Assembly (NCBI GenBank): GCA_049472395.1
Contig: JBLIRR010000032.1
Coordinates: 1 to 64,000 of the forward strand
DNA from: JBLIRR01 sp049472395
GTDB lineage: Bacteria; SZUA-182; DTGQ01; JBLIRR01
Reading direction: 5' to 3'
DNA length: 64,000 bases
A program made the position numbers and the translations under genes. The notes below the pieces were generated by a model. The model was not told where the DNA came from. It saw only the letters and a program-made list of their open reading frames with translations, and ran no database searches. Of this stretch, positions 34,417 to 43,274 are shown in pieces (position 1 is the stretch's first letter; each line of letters starts with the position of its first letter).

Positions 34417-35338
34417 CCGTTAAAGACGACTCCAGGGGATTGATATCCTCTTTGAAGCCCGTACCGTAAGTGTAATAATCCCATTTTTTACGGCTTTTCA
34501 GAATTTTTTCCACCAGCATCGTATGAAGACCATGACCTGCCCGATGCGCAATAATGTGCCCGAGGATCGGTTTTCCCAAAAGATACAGGTCTCCCATCGC
34601 ATCCATAATCTTATGGCAGACAAACTCATCCTTAAATCTTAGCGCTCCGTTAATAATGCGATAATTATCAATGACAATCGCATTATCCAAAGAGCCGCCC
34701 TTCGTTAATCCCATTTGTCGCAATACCTTAATCTCATTGAGAAACCCAAAGGTTCGCGCACGGCAGATCTTCTTGATAAATGGCTCTCCAATACACCGGT
34801 ATGTTGCAGATTGAGCCCCGATGACAGGATGATTGTAATCGACTGAATAAGTAATCTTGAAAGTATCAGAAGGGACGACTTTAATATATTTATCAGCTCC
34901 TCCGATGGTGATGGATTTTTTTATCCTTATGTACTGTCGGACCTTTTTTTGAATACGGATGCCGGCCTCATGCAAAAGAAAAATAAATGGCGCAGCGCTC
35001 CCATCCATAATAGGAACTTCAAAGGAATCCAATTCAATTATCAGATTGTCAATAGCCATTCCGGCAAGCGCTGCTAAAAGGTGCTCTATCGTTTGAACCT
35101 CGTATCCATCTTTCTGTATAGCCGTCGCATAGTTCACACTCGCCAGATTGGAATGAACCGCTTTAATAATACAGTTCTCTGCTATATCAACGCGTTTGAA
35201 TACAATTCCCGTATCTTCATCTGCGGGTCGAAAAACCATATGGACTTTTTTCCCGGTGTGTAACCCGATCCCCGAACATTCTATCGGCGATTTTATTGTC
35301 TGCTGCAGCAGCATTCTCTTGTTATTGTCTTTAGCCAC
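34385..35338 (-). CDS. lpxC: UDP-3-O-acyl-N-acetylglucosamine deacetylase
   Basis: The 317-residue zinc enzyme catalyses the committed step of lipid A synthesis. The start is GTG after AAAGGGGGGAG. The zinc ligands are visible: His in QTIEHLLAAL near residue 86, and His/Asp in FVCHKIMDAMGDL near residue 240, with the catalytic His in HRAGHGLHTML. The opening TIKSPIECSGIGLHTG and VPIMDGSAAPF are family blocks. No FabZ fusion is present, unlike Bacteroidetes and many planctomycetes. It proves an LPS-type outer membrane is likely. It runs convergently into the diguanylate cyclase gene. Confidence 0.97.
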   Translation of the reverse strand: MAKDNNKRMLLQQTIKSPIECSGIGLHTGKKVHMVFRPADEDTGIVFKRVDIAENCIIKAVHSNLASVNYATAIQKDGYEVQTIEHLLAALAGMAIDNLIIELDSFEVPIMDGSAAPFIFLLHEAGIRIQKKVRQYIRIKKSITIGGADKYIKVVPSDTFKITYSVDYNHPVIGAQSATYRCIGEPFIKKICRARTFGFLNEIKVLRQMGLTKGGSLDNAIVIDNYRIINGALRFKDEFVCHKIMDAMGDLYLLGKPILGHIIAHRAGHGLHTMLVEKILKSRKKWDYYTYGTGFKEDINPLESSLTVNHQHMSYQM

Positions 35339-35777
35339 TATCTCCCCCCTTTTTCCTGATAAACCCTTGTCTGCGCTCTCTCCACTAACCTTCTTTCTCT
35401 TTCATATCGGCAATTCTAATTTTAGGCGCATACCCACACAACCGTCAAAATTAAAATTACTGCTTTTACTCATTCCTTCTCTTACTCATAAGGCGCTTTC
35501 ATACTCTGGGTTTTTTAAAATATATAAAAATAACAAGTAAATTACATGCAAATCGTGTGCCTTTTTTAGGCCAAAGGTGAAAAAATGAGCTGTAATTTTA
35601 TTTATCATATTGATTTTTAAACTTTATCTTTTTTAACACCGAAAAAAAATAGTGTTCATCTTTTATGTCCTGCATTGTTCAAAGAGCACAGAGTGTGGTG
35701 TTTTTTATTCGATTTTAAAGACAAAAGAATTAAGCCTTATTAATCAATGACATAAAGTGTATATAAAAATAAACAAC
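35339..35777. other. Intergenic region between lpxC and topA
   Basis: Both neighbours are read leftward, so this should contain the topA terminator and the lpxC promoter. I can support only the diverged MITE at 35408-35462; the rest is AT-rich with T and A runs and no gene. Confidence 0.45.
35408..35462 (+). mobile_element. Diverged MITE-like element upstream of lpxC
   Basis: The ends CGGCAATTCTAATTTTA and CAAAATTAAAATTACTG are imperfect inverted repeats matching the family terminus. Flanking 9-mers (CTTTCATAT and CTTTTACTC) share five bases, so the insertion looks old. The interior is GC-poor with no coding potential. Confidence 0.6.
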
Positions 35778-38210
35778 TTATGAGCTTACGTTCACTAAAG
35801 CTGCTTTTTCAACTGTATAGTCACACTCTTTATTGCCGCATCGTAAGGGAGCCTTCTCCCCTCGTCCTTCAATCAGGAAAGGGAAACCGCATTGAGGGCA
35901 TTTTTCGCCAACAGGTCTTTGCCATAGGGCAAATTGACATTTTGGGTAGTTCCCGCACCCATAAAATGATTTTCCTTTTTTTGTTTTCTTCTCAACGAGT
36001 TCACCACTGCAATCGGGCACCGGACAGGGGATGCCGAGGCTTAGCGGCATTATGGATTTACATTCGGGATATTTGGAACAGGATAAAAACCTGCCGTAAC
36101 GGCCATTTTTCACGACCATGGGAGAACCGCATTTTTGACATTTTTTATCTGTAACCTCTGCCTCCGTGTCTTTGGCATTTCCCTTCTGATTATTGTCTTT
36201 ATTGAGTGAAATAATATTAGTGCATTTCGGATATGCGCTACACCCCAGGAAAGAGCCATATCGTCCATGTTTCACCAGCATGGGGCTGCCGCACTTGGTG
36301 CATGTTTGATCGCTCGTCGCCGGTTCTTTAATTTTAATGCGTCCCTCCTCGGTACGTTCAAATTCCTTTGTATTTTTACATGCCGGATAGGCGGAACAGG
36401 AGAGAAATTCCCCATTTTTCCCCCATTTGATAGCCATTGGTTGTCCGCACTTATCACACGCCACATCAGTAATAACAGCGTGTTGCTTGATATTTCGCAT
36501 GTTTTGCTGGGCGCTTTCCAAATTGTGATTAAAGGGTCTATAGAACTCATGAAGGGTCTTAATCCAATCTGCGCGGCCCTCCTCAATTTGATCCAGCTTG
36601 TCTTCCATTGATGCAGTGAATTGTATATTCAAGATTTCAGGGAAGTTTTCCGTCAAAAGATCAGTAATCAGACACCCGAGTTCAGTGGGCCGCAAGTTTT
36701 TTCCATCTTTTTCAATATACTCCCGATTTATAATAGTGGAGAGAATTGTCGCGTAGGTGCTTGGCCGGCCAATACCTTTGTCCTCTAACTCTTTGATAAG
36801 ACGGGCTTCGGTGTAATAAGGGGGAGGTTGCGTAAAATGCTGTTGAGGCTTTATGCTGTTGAGTGTTAATCGTTCTCCCTCTTGTAATAACGGCAGTTTC
36901 TGGTCTTTATCGGAAACCTCTTTATCAGAATTTTTTTCTTCGATTTTTTCTTGATATATCTTTAAAAATCCATCAAATTTCATCACAGAGCCACTTGCCC
37001 GGAACAGATAATCCTGTGCCCTTATTTCGATGGTTGTGACGTCAAAGAGCGCATCGGCCATTTGGCTCGCAAGGAATCGCTGCCAGATTAATTTATAGAG
37101 TTTGTATTCATCATCTTCTAAGTAGGATTTTATCGATTCGGGATCACGCCATATTGAGGTAGGCCTGATTGCCTCATGTGCATCTTGAATCCCCTTCTTG
37201 CTTTTAAACTGCCGTGGTTTTTCAGGTACATATCTCTCGTCGAATTTCGTATGAATATAGCCCCTGGTTTCCTCTTGAGATTCCTGCGCTACTCGCGGAG
37301 AATCAGTCCTGATATAGGTAACGAGCCCGACACTTCCTTCATTGCCTATTTCTTTTCCTTCATAAATCTTTTGAGCAATGAACATGGTTTTCTTTGCTGA
37401 GAAGCGATAGACTCGTGACGCTTCCTGCTGCAGCGAACTCGTGATAAACGGAGCTACCGGGGATTTTTTCTGATTCTTTTTCTTTACAGAGGTGACATGA
37501 AATGAGCTCATTTCCAATTCAGATTGTATGGCATGAGCTTTCTCCCCTGATGGGATAGAGATTTTCTTCCCCTTATATTGATAGAGCTTGGCGAGAAATT
37601 GCGGAGGATTTTCCCCTGATAGATTGACCATAATAGTCCAGTATTCTTCCTTTATAAATGATCGTATCTCGCGCTCTCTATCACAAATAAGCCTTACCGC
37701 AACAGATTGAACGCGGCCTGCACTCAATCCCCATCGCACTTTTTTCCACAGAAGAGGACTGATTTGGTATCCGACAATACGGTCCAGAATACGTCTTGTT
37801 TGTTGGGCATTGACTTTCTTTAAATCAATACGGTCAGGAGATTGAAGTGCTTTGATGACAGCGCGCTTCGTAATTTCATTAAATAAGACCCTGTAAATGG
37901 CGTCTTTTTTTGAATGAAGCTCATTGGCAATATGCCAGCTTATGGCTTCTCCCTCACGGTCAGGGTCGGCGGCGAGATATATTTTGTCAGCATCTGCCGC
38001 TGCCTTTTTTATCTCCGCTATCACAGACCCTTTCCCACGGATAGTGATATATTTTGGTTTGAAATCGTGCGAAATATCCACACCGAGAGAATCCTTCGGG
38101 AGGTCTTTAATATGGCCAACCGAGGCCTTAATAGAATATGCTGATCCGAGTATTTTCTTTAATGTTTTAATTTTTGTCGGTGACTCGACAATGATGAGCG
38201 ACCGTGCCAT
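35778..38210 (-). CDS. topA: DNA topoisomerase I
   Basis: The 810-residue type IA enzyme relaxes negative supercoils. The Toprim domain opens the protein (LIIVESPTKIKTLKKIL and LAADPDREGEAISWH). The catalytic Tyr lies in VTYIRTDSPRV near residue 305, and GRPSTYATI marks domain IV. The C-terminus carries four to five zinc-ribbon modules (for example CDKCGQPMAIKWGKNGEFLSC and CQKCGSPMVVKNGRYGRFLSC, which I cite only as CxxCGxPM landmarks). AAAGGGG lies seven bases before the ATG. It is followed by dprA upstream on the same strand, a common bacterial gene order (dprA-topA). Confidence 0.97.
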   Translation of the reverse strand: MARSLIIVESPTKIKTLKKILGSAYSIKASVGHIKDLPKDSLGVDISHDFKPKYITIRGKGSVIAEIKKAAADADKIYLAADPDREGEAISWHIANELHSKKDAIYRVLFNEITKRAVIKALQSPDRIDLKKVNAQQTRRILDRIVGYQISPLLWKKVRWGLSAGRVQSVAVRLICDREREIRSFIKEEYWTIMVNLSGENPPQFLAKLYQYKGKKISIPSGEKAHAIQSELEMSSFHVTSVKKKNQKKSPVAPFITSSLQQEASRVYRFSAKKTMFIAQKIYEGKEIGNEGSVGLVTYIRTDSPRVAQESQEETRGYIHTKFDERYVPEKPRQFKSKKGIQDAHEAIRPTSIWRDPESIKSYLEDDEYKLYKLIWQRFLASQMADALFDVTTIEIRAQDYLFRASGSVMKFDGFLKIYQEKIEEKNSDKEVSDKDQKLPLLQEGERLTLNSIKPQQHFTQPPPYYTEARLIKELEDKGIGRPSTYATILSTIINREYIEKDGKNLRPTELGCLITDLLTENFPEILNIQFTASMEDKLDQIEEGRADWIKTLHEFYRPFNHNLESAQQNMRNIKQHAVITDVACDKCGQPMAIKWGKNGEFLSCSAYPACKNTKEFERTEEGRIKIKEPATSDQTCTKCGSPMLVKHGRYGSFLGCSAYPKCTNIISLNKDNNQKGNAKDTEAEVTDKKCQKCGSPMVVKNGRYGRFLSCSKYPECKSIMPLSLGIPCPVPDCSGELVEKKTKKGKSFYGCGNYPKCQFALWQRPVGEKCPQCGFPFLIEGRGEKAPLRCGNKECDYTVEKAALVNVSS

Positions 38211-38302
38211 GAATCGTCCCCTTTAATCCATTACTTTATTCCTACGATTAACATTATACATCTCATGTGATTTTACATTTTCTTATTAATGATACCTACA
38301 TT

Positions 38303-39400
38303 TTAAAATTTTACAAACATTCTCCCCGGGAGTTGTTTTATTACCTGCTCCATTTCGAGGTCCAGCAAGAGAGCGGAGAGTGTATGTGCCGGGAGCCCGC
38401 TTTTTATAACCAGTGTATCAATATGCTGCGGATTATCGGATAAATGGTGCAAAAGCATTTTTTCATCCTCCGAGAATGTCCGTTCCTTTTTTTCTCTATT
38501 CGGAAAAGAATAATTATTCAATGGTTCTAATTTTAGTTTTAATTCATCGATAATATCATCTACAGTGTCGACAAGTTTTGCTCCCTGTTTTATCAAAGAA
38601 TTTGTCCCTTTACTGGTAGGAGAGGAAATATTGCCCGGCAGGGCAAATACTTCTTTCCCCTGTTCCAGCGCTTGATATGCGGTAATCAACGCCCCACTCT
38701 TAGCCCCTGCTTCAATAACTATTGTCCCTAAGCTCAGTCCGGCGATAATACGGTTCCGCATGGGGAAATTCTGTTTCAGAGGTCGTGTGCCTAACGGGAA
38801 TTCGCTGAACACCGCGCCTTGCCGGCAGATTGCAGACATTATATTCTTATTTTCAGGAGGATAAATCACGTCCAATCCACTTCCTAAGACAGCGACGGTT
38901 CTTCCCTGCACAGAGAGCGCTCCTTTGTGTGCAACAGTATCTATGCCCCTTGCCATCCCACTTATTACGGTAATGCCCCTTTGGGATAACCCTTGTGCCA
39001 ATTTGAAAGCCTCGGTTTTCCCATAGAGTGATGCTTTCCTTGATCCTACTATTGAAATCGAGAAATGGTCGTATTCTCTCCACTCTCCTTGTACAAATAA
39101 GACATGGGGAGCATCAAAGATATTTCTTAAAGAGTGAGGGTATCCTGGATCATGAATAGTTAAAAAATGAATTCCTTTTCGACCCATCAATCTTAATTCC
39201 CGCTCTACCCTCTGCTCAATATCTATTTTTTTTATCATACCCGCTCTTTTGGGCCCAATAAGATCAACGCGAGAGAGTTCATGCAAGGGTGCGTTAAAGA
39301 TATTATCGGGGCTTCCGAATGCCTTCAGAAGGTTTTTACGGCTGTGGGGGCCTAATCCCGGGATAAGCTGTAATCCTAATAAATATTCTCGATCATCCAT
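38303..39400 (-). CDS. dprA: DNA processing protein DprA
   Basis: The 365-residue protein loads RecA on incoming single-stranded DNA during natural transformation. The N-terminal helix-hairpin region (LQLIPGLGPHSRKNLL) is followed by the Rossmann core with SIVGSRKASLYGK near residue 113, ISGMARGIDTVAHKGAL and GSGLDVIYPPEN. A C-terminal winged helix (about residues 300-365; MLLHHLSDNPQHIDTL) is present. Together with the type IV minor pilins it is consistent with DNA uptake, although competence is unproven. It is transcribed ahead of topA with a 92-base gap. Confidence 0.95.
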   Translation of the reverse strand: MDDREYLLGLQLIPGLGPHSRKNLLKAFGSPDNIFNAPLHELSRVDLIGPKRAGMIKKIDIEQRVERELRLMGRKGIHFLTIHDPGYPHSLRNIFDAPHVLFVQGEWREYDHFSISIVGSRKASLYGKTEAFKLAQGLSQRGITVISGMARGIDTVAHKGALSVQGRTVAVLGSGLDVIYPPENKNIMSAICRQGAVFSEFPLGTRPLKQNFPMRNRIIAGLSLGTIVIEAGAKSGALITAYQALEQGKEVFALPGNISSPTSKGTNSLIKQGAKLVDTVDDIIDELKLKLEPLNNYSFPNREKKERTFSEDEKMLLHHLSDNPQHIDTLVIKSGLPAHTLSALLLDLEMEQVIKQLPGRMFVKF

Positions 39401-39428
39401 AATTATATATATCTATAGCATATCGAAT

Positions 39429-39494
39429 CAGCAATTCTAATTTTGACTGTTAAATTCTTCGCCACATGTTATATACCCGAAATTAGAATTGCTG
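39429..39494 (+). mobile_element. MITE-like element, 66 bp, with perfect 9-bp duplication
   Basis: CAGCAATTCTAATTTTG at the left and its inverse AATTAGAATTGCTG at the right are the family ends. The element is flanked by identical ATATCGAAT at 39420-39428 and 39495-39503. Its reverse complement interior (GGGTATATAACATG) matches the 61-bp copy at 9934. It sits between rluB and dprA and contains no gene. Confidence 0.9.
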
Positions 39495-39521
39495 ATATCG
39501 AATGCATGTCCCATATTAGCT

Positions 39522-40280
39522 CTAGACAGTGTTATATGAGGTTTCATTATTATTTAAATTCACCATCTCACATAATTTTTTTATTTCTCCCGGGGTAAGA
39601 GTTCTGTACTCACCCGGTTTTAATCTATCCAATCGAAGAAATGCAAATTGAATGCGTGTGAGCTTGAGGACTGCAAATCCGAGTTTCCGAAAGATTCGTC
39701 GGATAATTTGATTTTTTCCTTCTGTAATTGTCACGTTAATCCAGCTATTTGTCTTTGTGTAGCGTACAATCTTGATCTTTTCAACCTGCACGAGGCCATC
39801 CTCAAGATACACTCCCTTTTTTAGTGTGCGACAGGCTGCCCTGGGAATAATGCCTTGGACTTTTACCATATACACTTTTGGGACCTTGAACTTTGGGTGG
39901 GTTAAACGATACGCCAATGCCCCGTCATTTGTGAGCAATAATAATCCCTGGCTCTGACAATCAAGACGGCCTACCGGGAATAGTCGTTCTTTAATAGCGG
40001 GGAAAAATTGTGTTATGGTCGGCCTGCCAGATGGATCATGCATAGTAGTAATATAGCCTCTTGGTTTGTGAAGTAAGAAATACCGGTTGATTTGGGGGGG
40101 AGGGATTTTTTTTCCTTTCAGGGATATTGTGTGCGTGCGGGCATCCACTTTTGTTGAGAGGGAAGTAACTACCCGGTTATCCACCGCTATCTTTCCTTCT
40201 TTAATTAACTGTTCACATTTTCTTCGAGAACCTATTCCCCTCTCTGACAGATATTTATTAAGTCTGATCATTTTCTTCAT
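39522..40280 (-). CDS. rluB: 23S rRNA pseudouridine synthase RluB-like
   Basis: The 252-residue enzyme has an N-terminal S4 RNA-binding domain (IRLNKYLSERGIGSRRKCEQLI, residues 4-25, landmark) and a pseudouridine synthase core with the catalytic Asp in PVGRLDCQSQGLLLLTNDG. The RluB/RluE/RsuA class modifies large- or small-subunit rRNA; S4 presence and gene context (next to scpB) favour RluB acting on 23S. Initiation could be at the second Met (40271). The 5' end overlaps scpB by 23 bases, as in many scpB-rluB pairs. Confidence 0.93.
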   Translation of the reverse strand: MKKMIRLNKYLSERGIGSRRKCEQLIKEGKIAVDNRVVTSLSTKVDARTHTISLKGKKIPPPQINRYFLLHKPRGYITTMHDPSGRPTITQFFPAIKERLFPVGRLDCQSQGLLLLTNDGALAYRLTHPKFKVPKVYMVKVQGIIPRAACRTLKKGVYLEDGLVQVEKIKIVRYTKTNSWINVTITEGKNQIIRRIFRKLGFAVLKLTRIQFAFLRLDRLKPGEYRTLTPGEIKKLCEMVNLNNNETSYNTV

Positions 40281-40803
40281 CGCATAATCCTTTTAATTCG
40301 GCTAAGGTGGGAAGGTCAGCCAGGTTCTTAAGCCCGAAGGAGAGGAGAAAATGGGGAGTCGTGCCATATATGAGGGGCCTCCCGATCGTCTCTCTTTTAC
40401 CAAGAATTGTAACGTATTTCTTTTTCACTATAGTTCTAATGCTTGCTATGCTGTCAACTCCTCGGATAGCATCTATTTCCTGACGGGTAATAGGTTGTTT
40501 ATAGGCGATAATAGCAAGTGTTTCCAACGATGCTCTGTTTAATCGGTGTGTCTGTTGGCATGTGACAAGTTTCCTGAGCCACGGCTCATACAAGGGTTTT
40601 GCGCATATTTGATACCCTTCGGCGATCTCTCTCAGCAAGAGGCCTCTTTCCCGCTGGGAAAGACTTTCCCTCAAGCATTCAATGGCAGCACAGATTTCTT
40701 TTGACGAACCCGGGACTATTTTTTTTATCTGTGTCATATGTAAAGGTGTGGATGAGGCAAAAAGCACTGCCTCGATTAGTGCTGCCCGCTCTTTTATATC
40801 CAT
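40258..40803 (-). CDS. scpB: Segregation and condensation protein ScpB
   Basis: The 181-residue kleisin-partner protein forms two winged-helix domains: ALIEAVLFASSTPLHMTQIKK at the start and the conserved LSRASLETLAIIAYKQPITRQEIDAIRG-type block (seen here as LNRASLETLAII and ITRQEIDAIRGVDS near residue 95). It acts with SMC and ScpA in chromosome condensation. scpA, usually directly upstream, is not here; the upstream region diverges to the glucan cluster, so scpA must be elsewhere or lost. Confidence 0.94.
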   Translation of the reverse strand: MDIKERAALIEAVLFASSTPLHMTQIKKIVPGSSKEICAAIECLRESLSQRERGLLLREIAEGYQICAKPLYEPWLRKLVTCQQTHRLNRASLETLAIIAYKQPITRQEIDAIRGVDSIASIRTIVKKKYVTILGKRETIGRPLIYGTTPHFLLSFGLKNLADLPTLAELKGLCDEENDQT

Positions 40804-40858
40804 AGTACTCTTATGTTATTTTTTTTTATTTTTTTTTCAATAATTTATGCAAAATAAA

Positions 40859-40887
40859 TTGACATTATTTTTTTAAGCAAATAAAAT
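40859..40887 (+). promoter_or_regulatory. Sigma-70 promoter of the glucan cluster
   Basis: TTGACA (40859-40864) and TAAAAT (40882-40887) are 17 bases apart, about 155 bases upstream of the GT4 gene. The long leader contains AAAAGGGGGGAGG at about 40988, too far from the ATG to be its ribosome-binding site. Confidence 0.6.
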
Positions 40888-41049
40888 AAGCCATACACAC
40901 GGAAGCGCAAATTTGAAATAAAGAGTATGCATTATTTAAAGTATAAAGGTACGATTAAATTAATTCAACAGAAAAGGAAATGATTTAAAAGGGGGGAGGC
41001 CCCAGTTATCCCGTAGATATAATAATGTTTTGAATAAGGACTACAGCGT

Positions 41050-42210
41050 ATGCGTATTGCAATGTTTTCTTGGGAAAGTATGCATTCAATTAACATAGGC
41101 GGGGTTGGAAATCACGTAACGGAATTGAGTGCGGGCCTTGAGAGAAAGGGGCATGAAGTACATGTGTTTACCAGAATGGGGGAGGGCCAATCCCATTATC
41201 AAAGAATAGACGGAGTGCACTATCATCGATGTCCCTTTGAGTTAAACGCGAACTTTATTGAAGAGATAAACTCGATGTGTCGCGCTTTTGTGCATAATTT
41301 TTTCGAAGTTGAAGATTATTCAGGCTGCTTTGATATAGTGCATGCCCATGATTGGCTGGCTTCCAATGCCGCTGTGTGGATAAAATCCGGGAGAGGAAAA
41401 AGAGCAGTGTTGACTATCCATTCAACAGAGTACGGACGCTGCGGTAATAATTTCTATGGAGGTCAATCAGCGGTCGTCCGGGAGAATGAGAGAAATGGCA
41501 CCTATTGCGCAAACAGGGTTATTGCGGTGTCCTATGCATTAAAAAAAGAGATTGAATGGATGTATAACGTGCCGGATCATAAAGTGGATGTGGTGTACAA
41601 TGGAGTGAATGTGCATAATTTTGATCATTATATCGATGGGGGAAAGATAAAGCAAGAAATTGGCATAGGTATATGGGACCCGATGATTCTCTTTGCAGGC
41701 AGGATTGTTCATCAAAAGGGGCCTGATTTATTGATTGAGGCAGCACACGAGGTACTGCAATCTTATCCTAATGCAAAATTTGTTTTTGCGGGTGATGGCG
41801 ATATGAGGGCGCACCTTGAGGGTCGAAGTCGGCAATTGGGAATAAGCCATGCAATGAGATTTTTAGGATTTTGTATGGGTGACAGATTAAGAAGCCTTTA
41901 TAAAGCCTGCGACATGGTGTGTGTCCCAAGTCGCAATGAACCCTTCGGTATTGTCATATTAGAGGCATGGAGCGCAGGGAAACCCGTGGTTGTCAGTAGA
42001 AACGGAGGGCCGGCGGAATTTGTATGGCACGATGTCACAGGGCTTCAAATTTATGATTATCCAGGCTCAATTGCGTGGGGGATAAAGAATGTCTGTGGCG
42101 ATTTCGAACATGCCCGATGGATGGGACAGAATGGAAGAATTGCCGCAGAAACAGCATTCTCATGGGATAGTATTGCAGATCAAATCCTTAATGTGTATAA
42201 TAGGGTATAA
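41050..42210 (+). CDS. GT4 glycosyltransferase, glycogen-synthase-like
   Basis: The 386-residue GT-B enzyme begins MRIAMFSWESMHSINIGGVG, in which the glycine loop after NIGG binds the sugar donor, as in archaeal and GT5/GT4 glycogen synthases. HAHDWLASNAA near residue 99, ILFAGRIVHQKGPDLLIEA near residue 216 and the catalytic EPFGIVILEAWSAGKPVV (E-x7-E) near residue 299 are clear. It probably elongates an alpha-1,4-glucan, in view of the GH57 gene two genes downstream, but donor and acceptor are inferred. It starts the glucan cluster. Confidence 0.88.
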   Translation: MRIAMFSWESMHSINIGGVGNHVTELSAGLERKGHEVHVFTRMGEGQSHYQRIDGVHYHRCPFELNANFIEEINSMCRAFVHNFFEVEDYSGCFDIVHAHDWLASNAAVWIKSGRGKRAVLTIHSTEYGRCGNNFYGGQSAVVRENERNGTYCANRVIAVSYALKKEIEWMYNVPDHKVDVVYNGVNVHNFDHYIDGGKIKQEIGIGIWDPMILFAGRIVHQKGPDLLIEAAHEVLQSYPNAKFVFAGDGDMRAHLEGRSRQLGISHAMRFLGFCMGDRLRSLYKACDMVCVPSRNEPFGIVILEAWSAGKPVVVSRNGGPAEFVWHDVTGLQIYDYPGSIAWGIKNVCGDFEHARWMGQNGRIAAETAFSWDSIADQILNVYNRV

Positions 42211-42297
42211 GAAATGTGCACGTGAAAAGAGAGGCTTCGGATCATCCCGAATTTATCTCTTTAACGTGTGGAGCAGAAAGAGTGAAAGGTAGAGTGA

Positions 42298-43167
42298 GTG
42301 AATAATATTTTTAAAAATTCCATAAAAACATTCAATAAGGGGATAGGTTATTTCCCCACCCAGTATGACCAAAGGGCACTCTATTTATTGGAAATCGATC
42401 CCTATCATTTGTATGCGTGCTGGACAGCGGGGTCTGAGATAGCGGAGGGAAAAAAAGATCAACAACTTTGTGTGAGGGTGTATGAAGACACACATCAGTC
42501 AGGATCATTTTTTGACCTAAACGTTCCACCTGGGACCACTCATTGTTATATTGAACTGGGACAACCGATAAAAGAGTGCAGGGTTGCGTTGGGAGTTACT
42601 GAGGGGCATACTCCATTTACACCACTATTGGAATCCCAGGTCAATTACAATCCTGGTGCAGGGAGGGAGAAAATAGAAGATCAAGTAATTTGGATGAACG
42701 TTAATGAGAGCACAGGCAAGAGCACTATAGTAGGGTCGGAATATGGGGATGATGAAATAAGAGTGCCCCATGAGAGATATGCAAAAACAGAGGAAGATTC
42801 ACGTGTTCAAAGGAATATACATAAAGATAAAGAGATTATTGAACACTATCAAAAACTCGGTCAACACGTATCAAAGAATTCCGCACATAGGGGGACACGG
42901 GTTGTAGTGCCTTCTTCTTTAGTGCCTGATGTTTCAGAATTGTTTCCTGAAAGCGCTGAGCATAATTATTCACGCAGATTGCTTGATAAAGAATTTTTTT
43001 CTCATTTGGATGCATCTGAGTCTCATTTCGCTTATTTAGAATATATTGAAAAAATGGAGAGAAACAAAAGGGCTACTTTATTTCAGGGTGTGGGTAATTG
43101 GAAAGGGTATTACAGCGGGCCTTTTTCTCGAACCACCACACAATCCAAGTACGGTTATACCCAGTAA
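42298..43167 (+). CDS. DUF4912 domain protein
   Basis: The 289-residue protein starts at GTG and has a DUF4912 domain in residues ~15-125: YDQRALYLLEIDPYHLYACW near residue 23, then CVRVYEDT and FFDLNVPPGTTHCYIELG, ending in a hydrophobic RVALGVTEGHTPF. The second half is charged and poorly conserved, with a C-terminal Tyr/Gly tail. The function of the family is unknown; its frequent position between a glycogen-synthase-like GT4 and a GH57 branching enzyme suggests a role in glucan binding or regulation. It lies 87 bases after the GT4 gene. Confidence 0.85.
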   Translation: MNNIFKNSIKTFNKGIGYFPTQYDQRALYLLEIDPYHLYACWTAGSEIAEGKKDQQLCVRVYEDTHQSGSFFDLNVPPGTTHCYIELGQPIKECRVALGVTEGHTPFTPLLESQVNYNPGAGREKIEDQVIWMNVNESTGKSTIVGSEYGDDEIRVPHERYAKTEEDSRVQRNIHKDKEIIEHYQKLGQHVSKNSAHRGTRVVVPSSLVPDVSELFPESAEHNYSRRLLDKEFFSHLDASESHFAYLEYIEKMERNKRATLFQGVGNWKGYYSGPFSRTTTQSKYGYTQ

Positions 43168-43168
43168 A

Positions 43169-43252
43169 GGGCATAATGCAGACTTTTTAAATTCACCCAA
43201 GAAAGCACAGAAGTGTTCTCTTGGGTGAAATAATAATCACGTAGTGACGTTT
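43169..43252 (+). repeat. Second repeat family, copy B, with 11-bp hairpin
   Basis: It starts GGGCATAATGCAGACTT and shares TTAAATTCACC and AAATAATAATCAC...AGTGAC with the copy at 32414. Its centre forms a perfect hairpin, TTCACCCAAGA (43192-43202) with TCTTGGGTGAA (43219-43229) and a 16-base loop, immediately after the DUF4912 stop. It could attenuate transcription into the GH57 gene. Confidence 0.7.
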
Positions 43253-43274
43253 GTTAGTATAGTTATGGAAGAGA

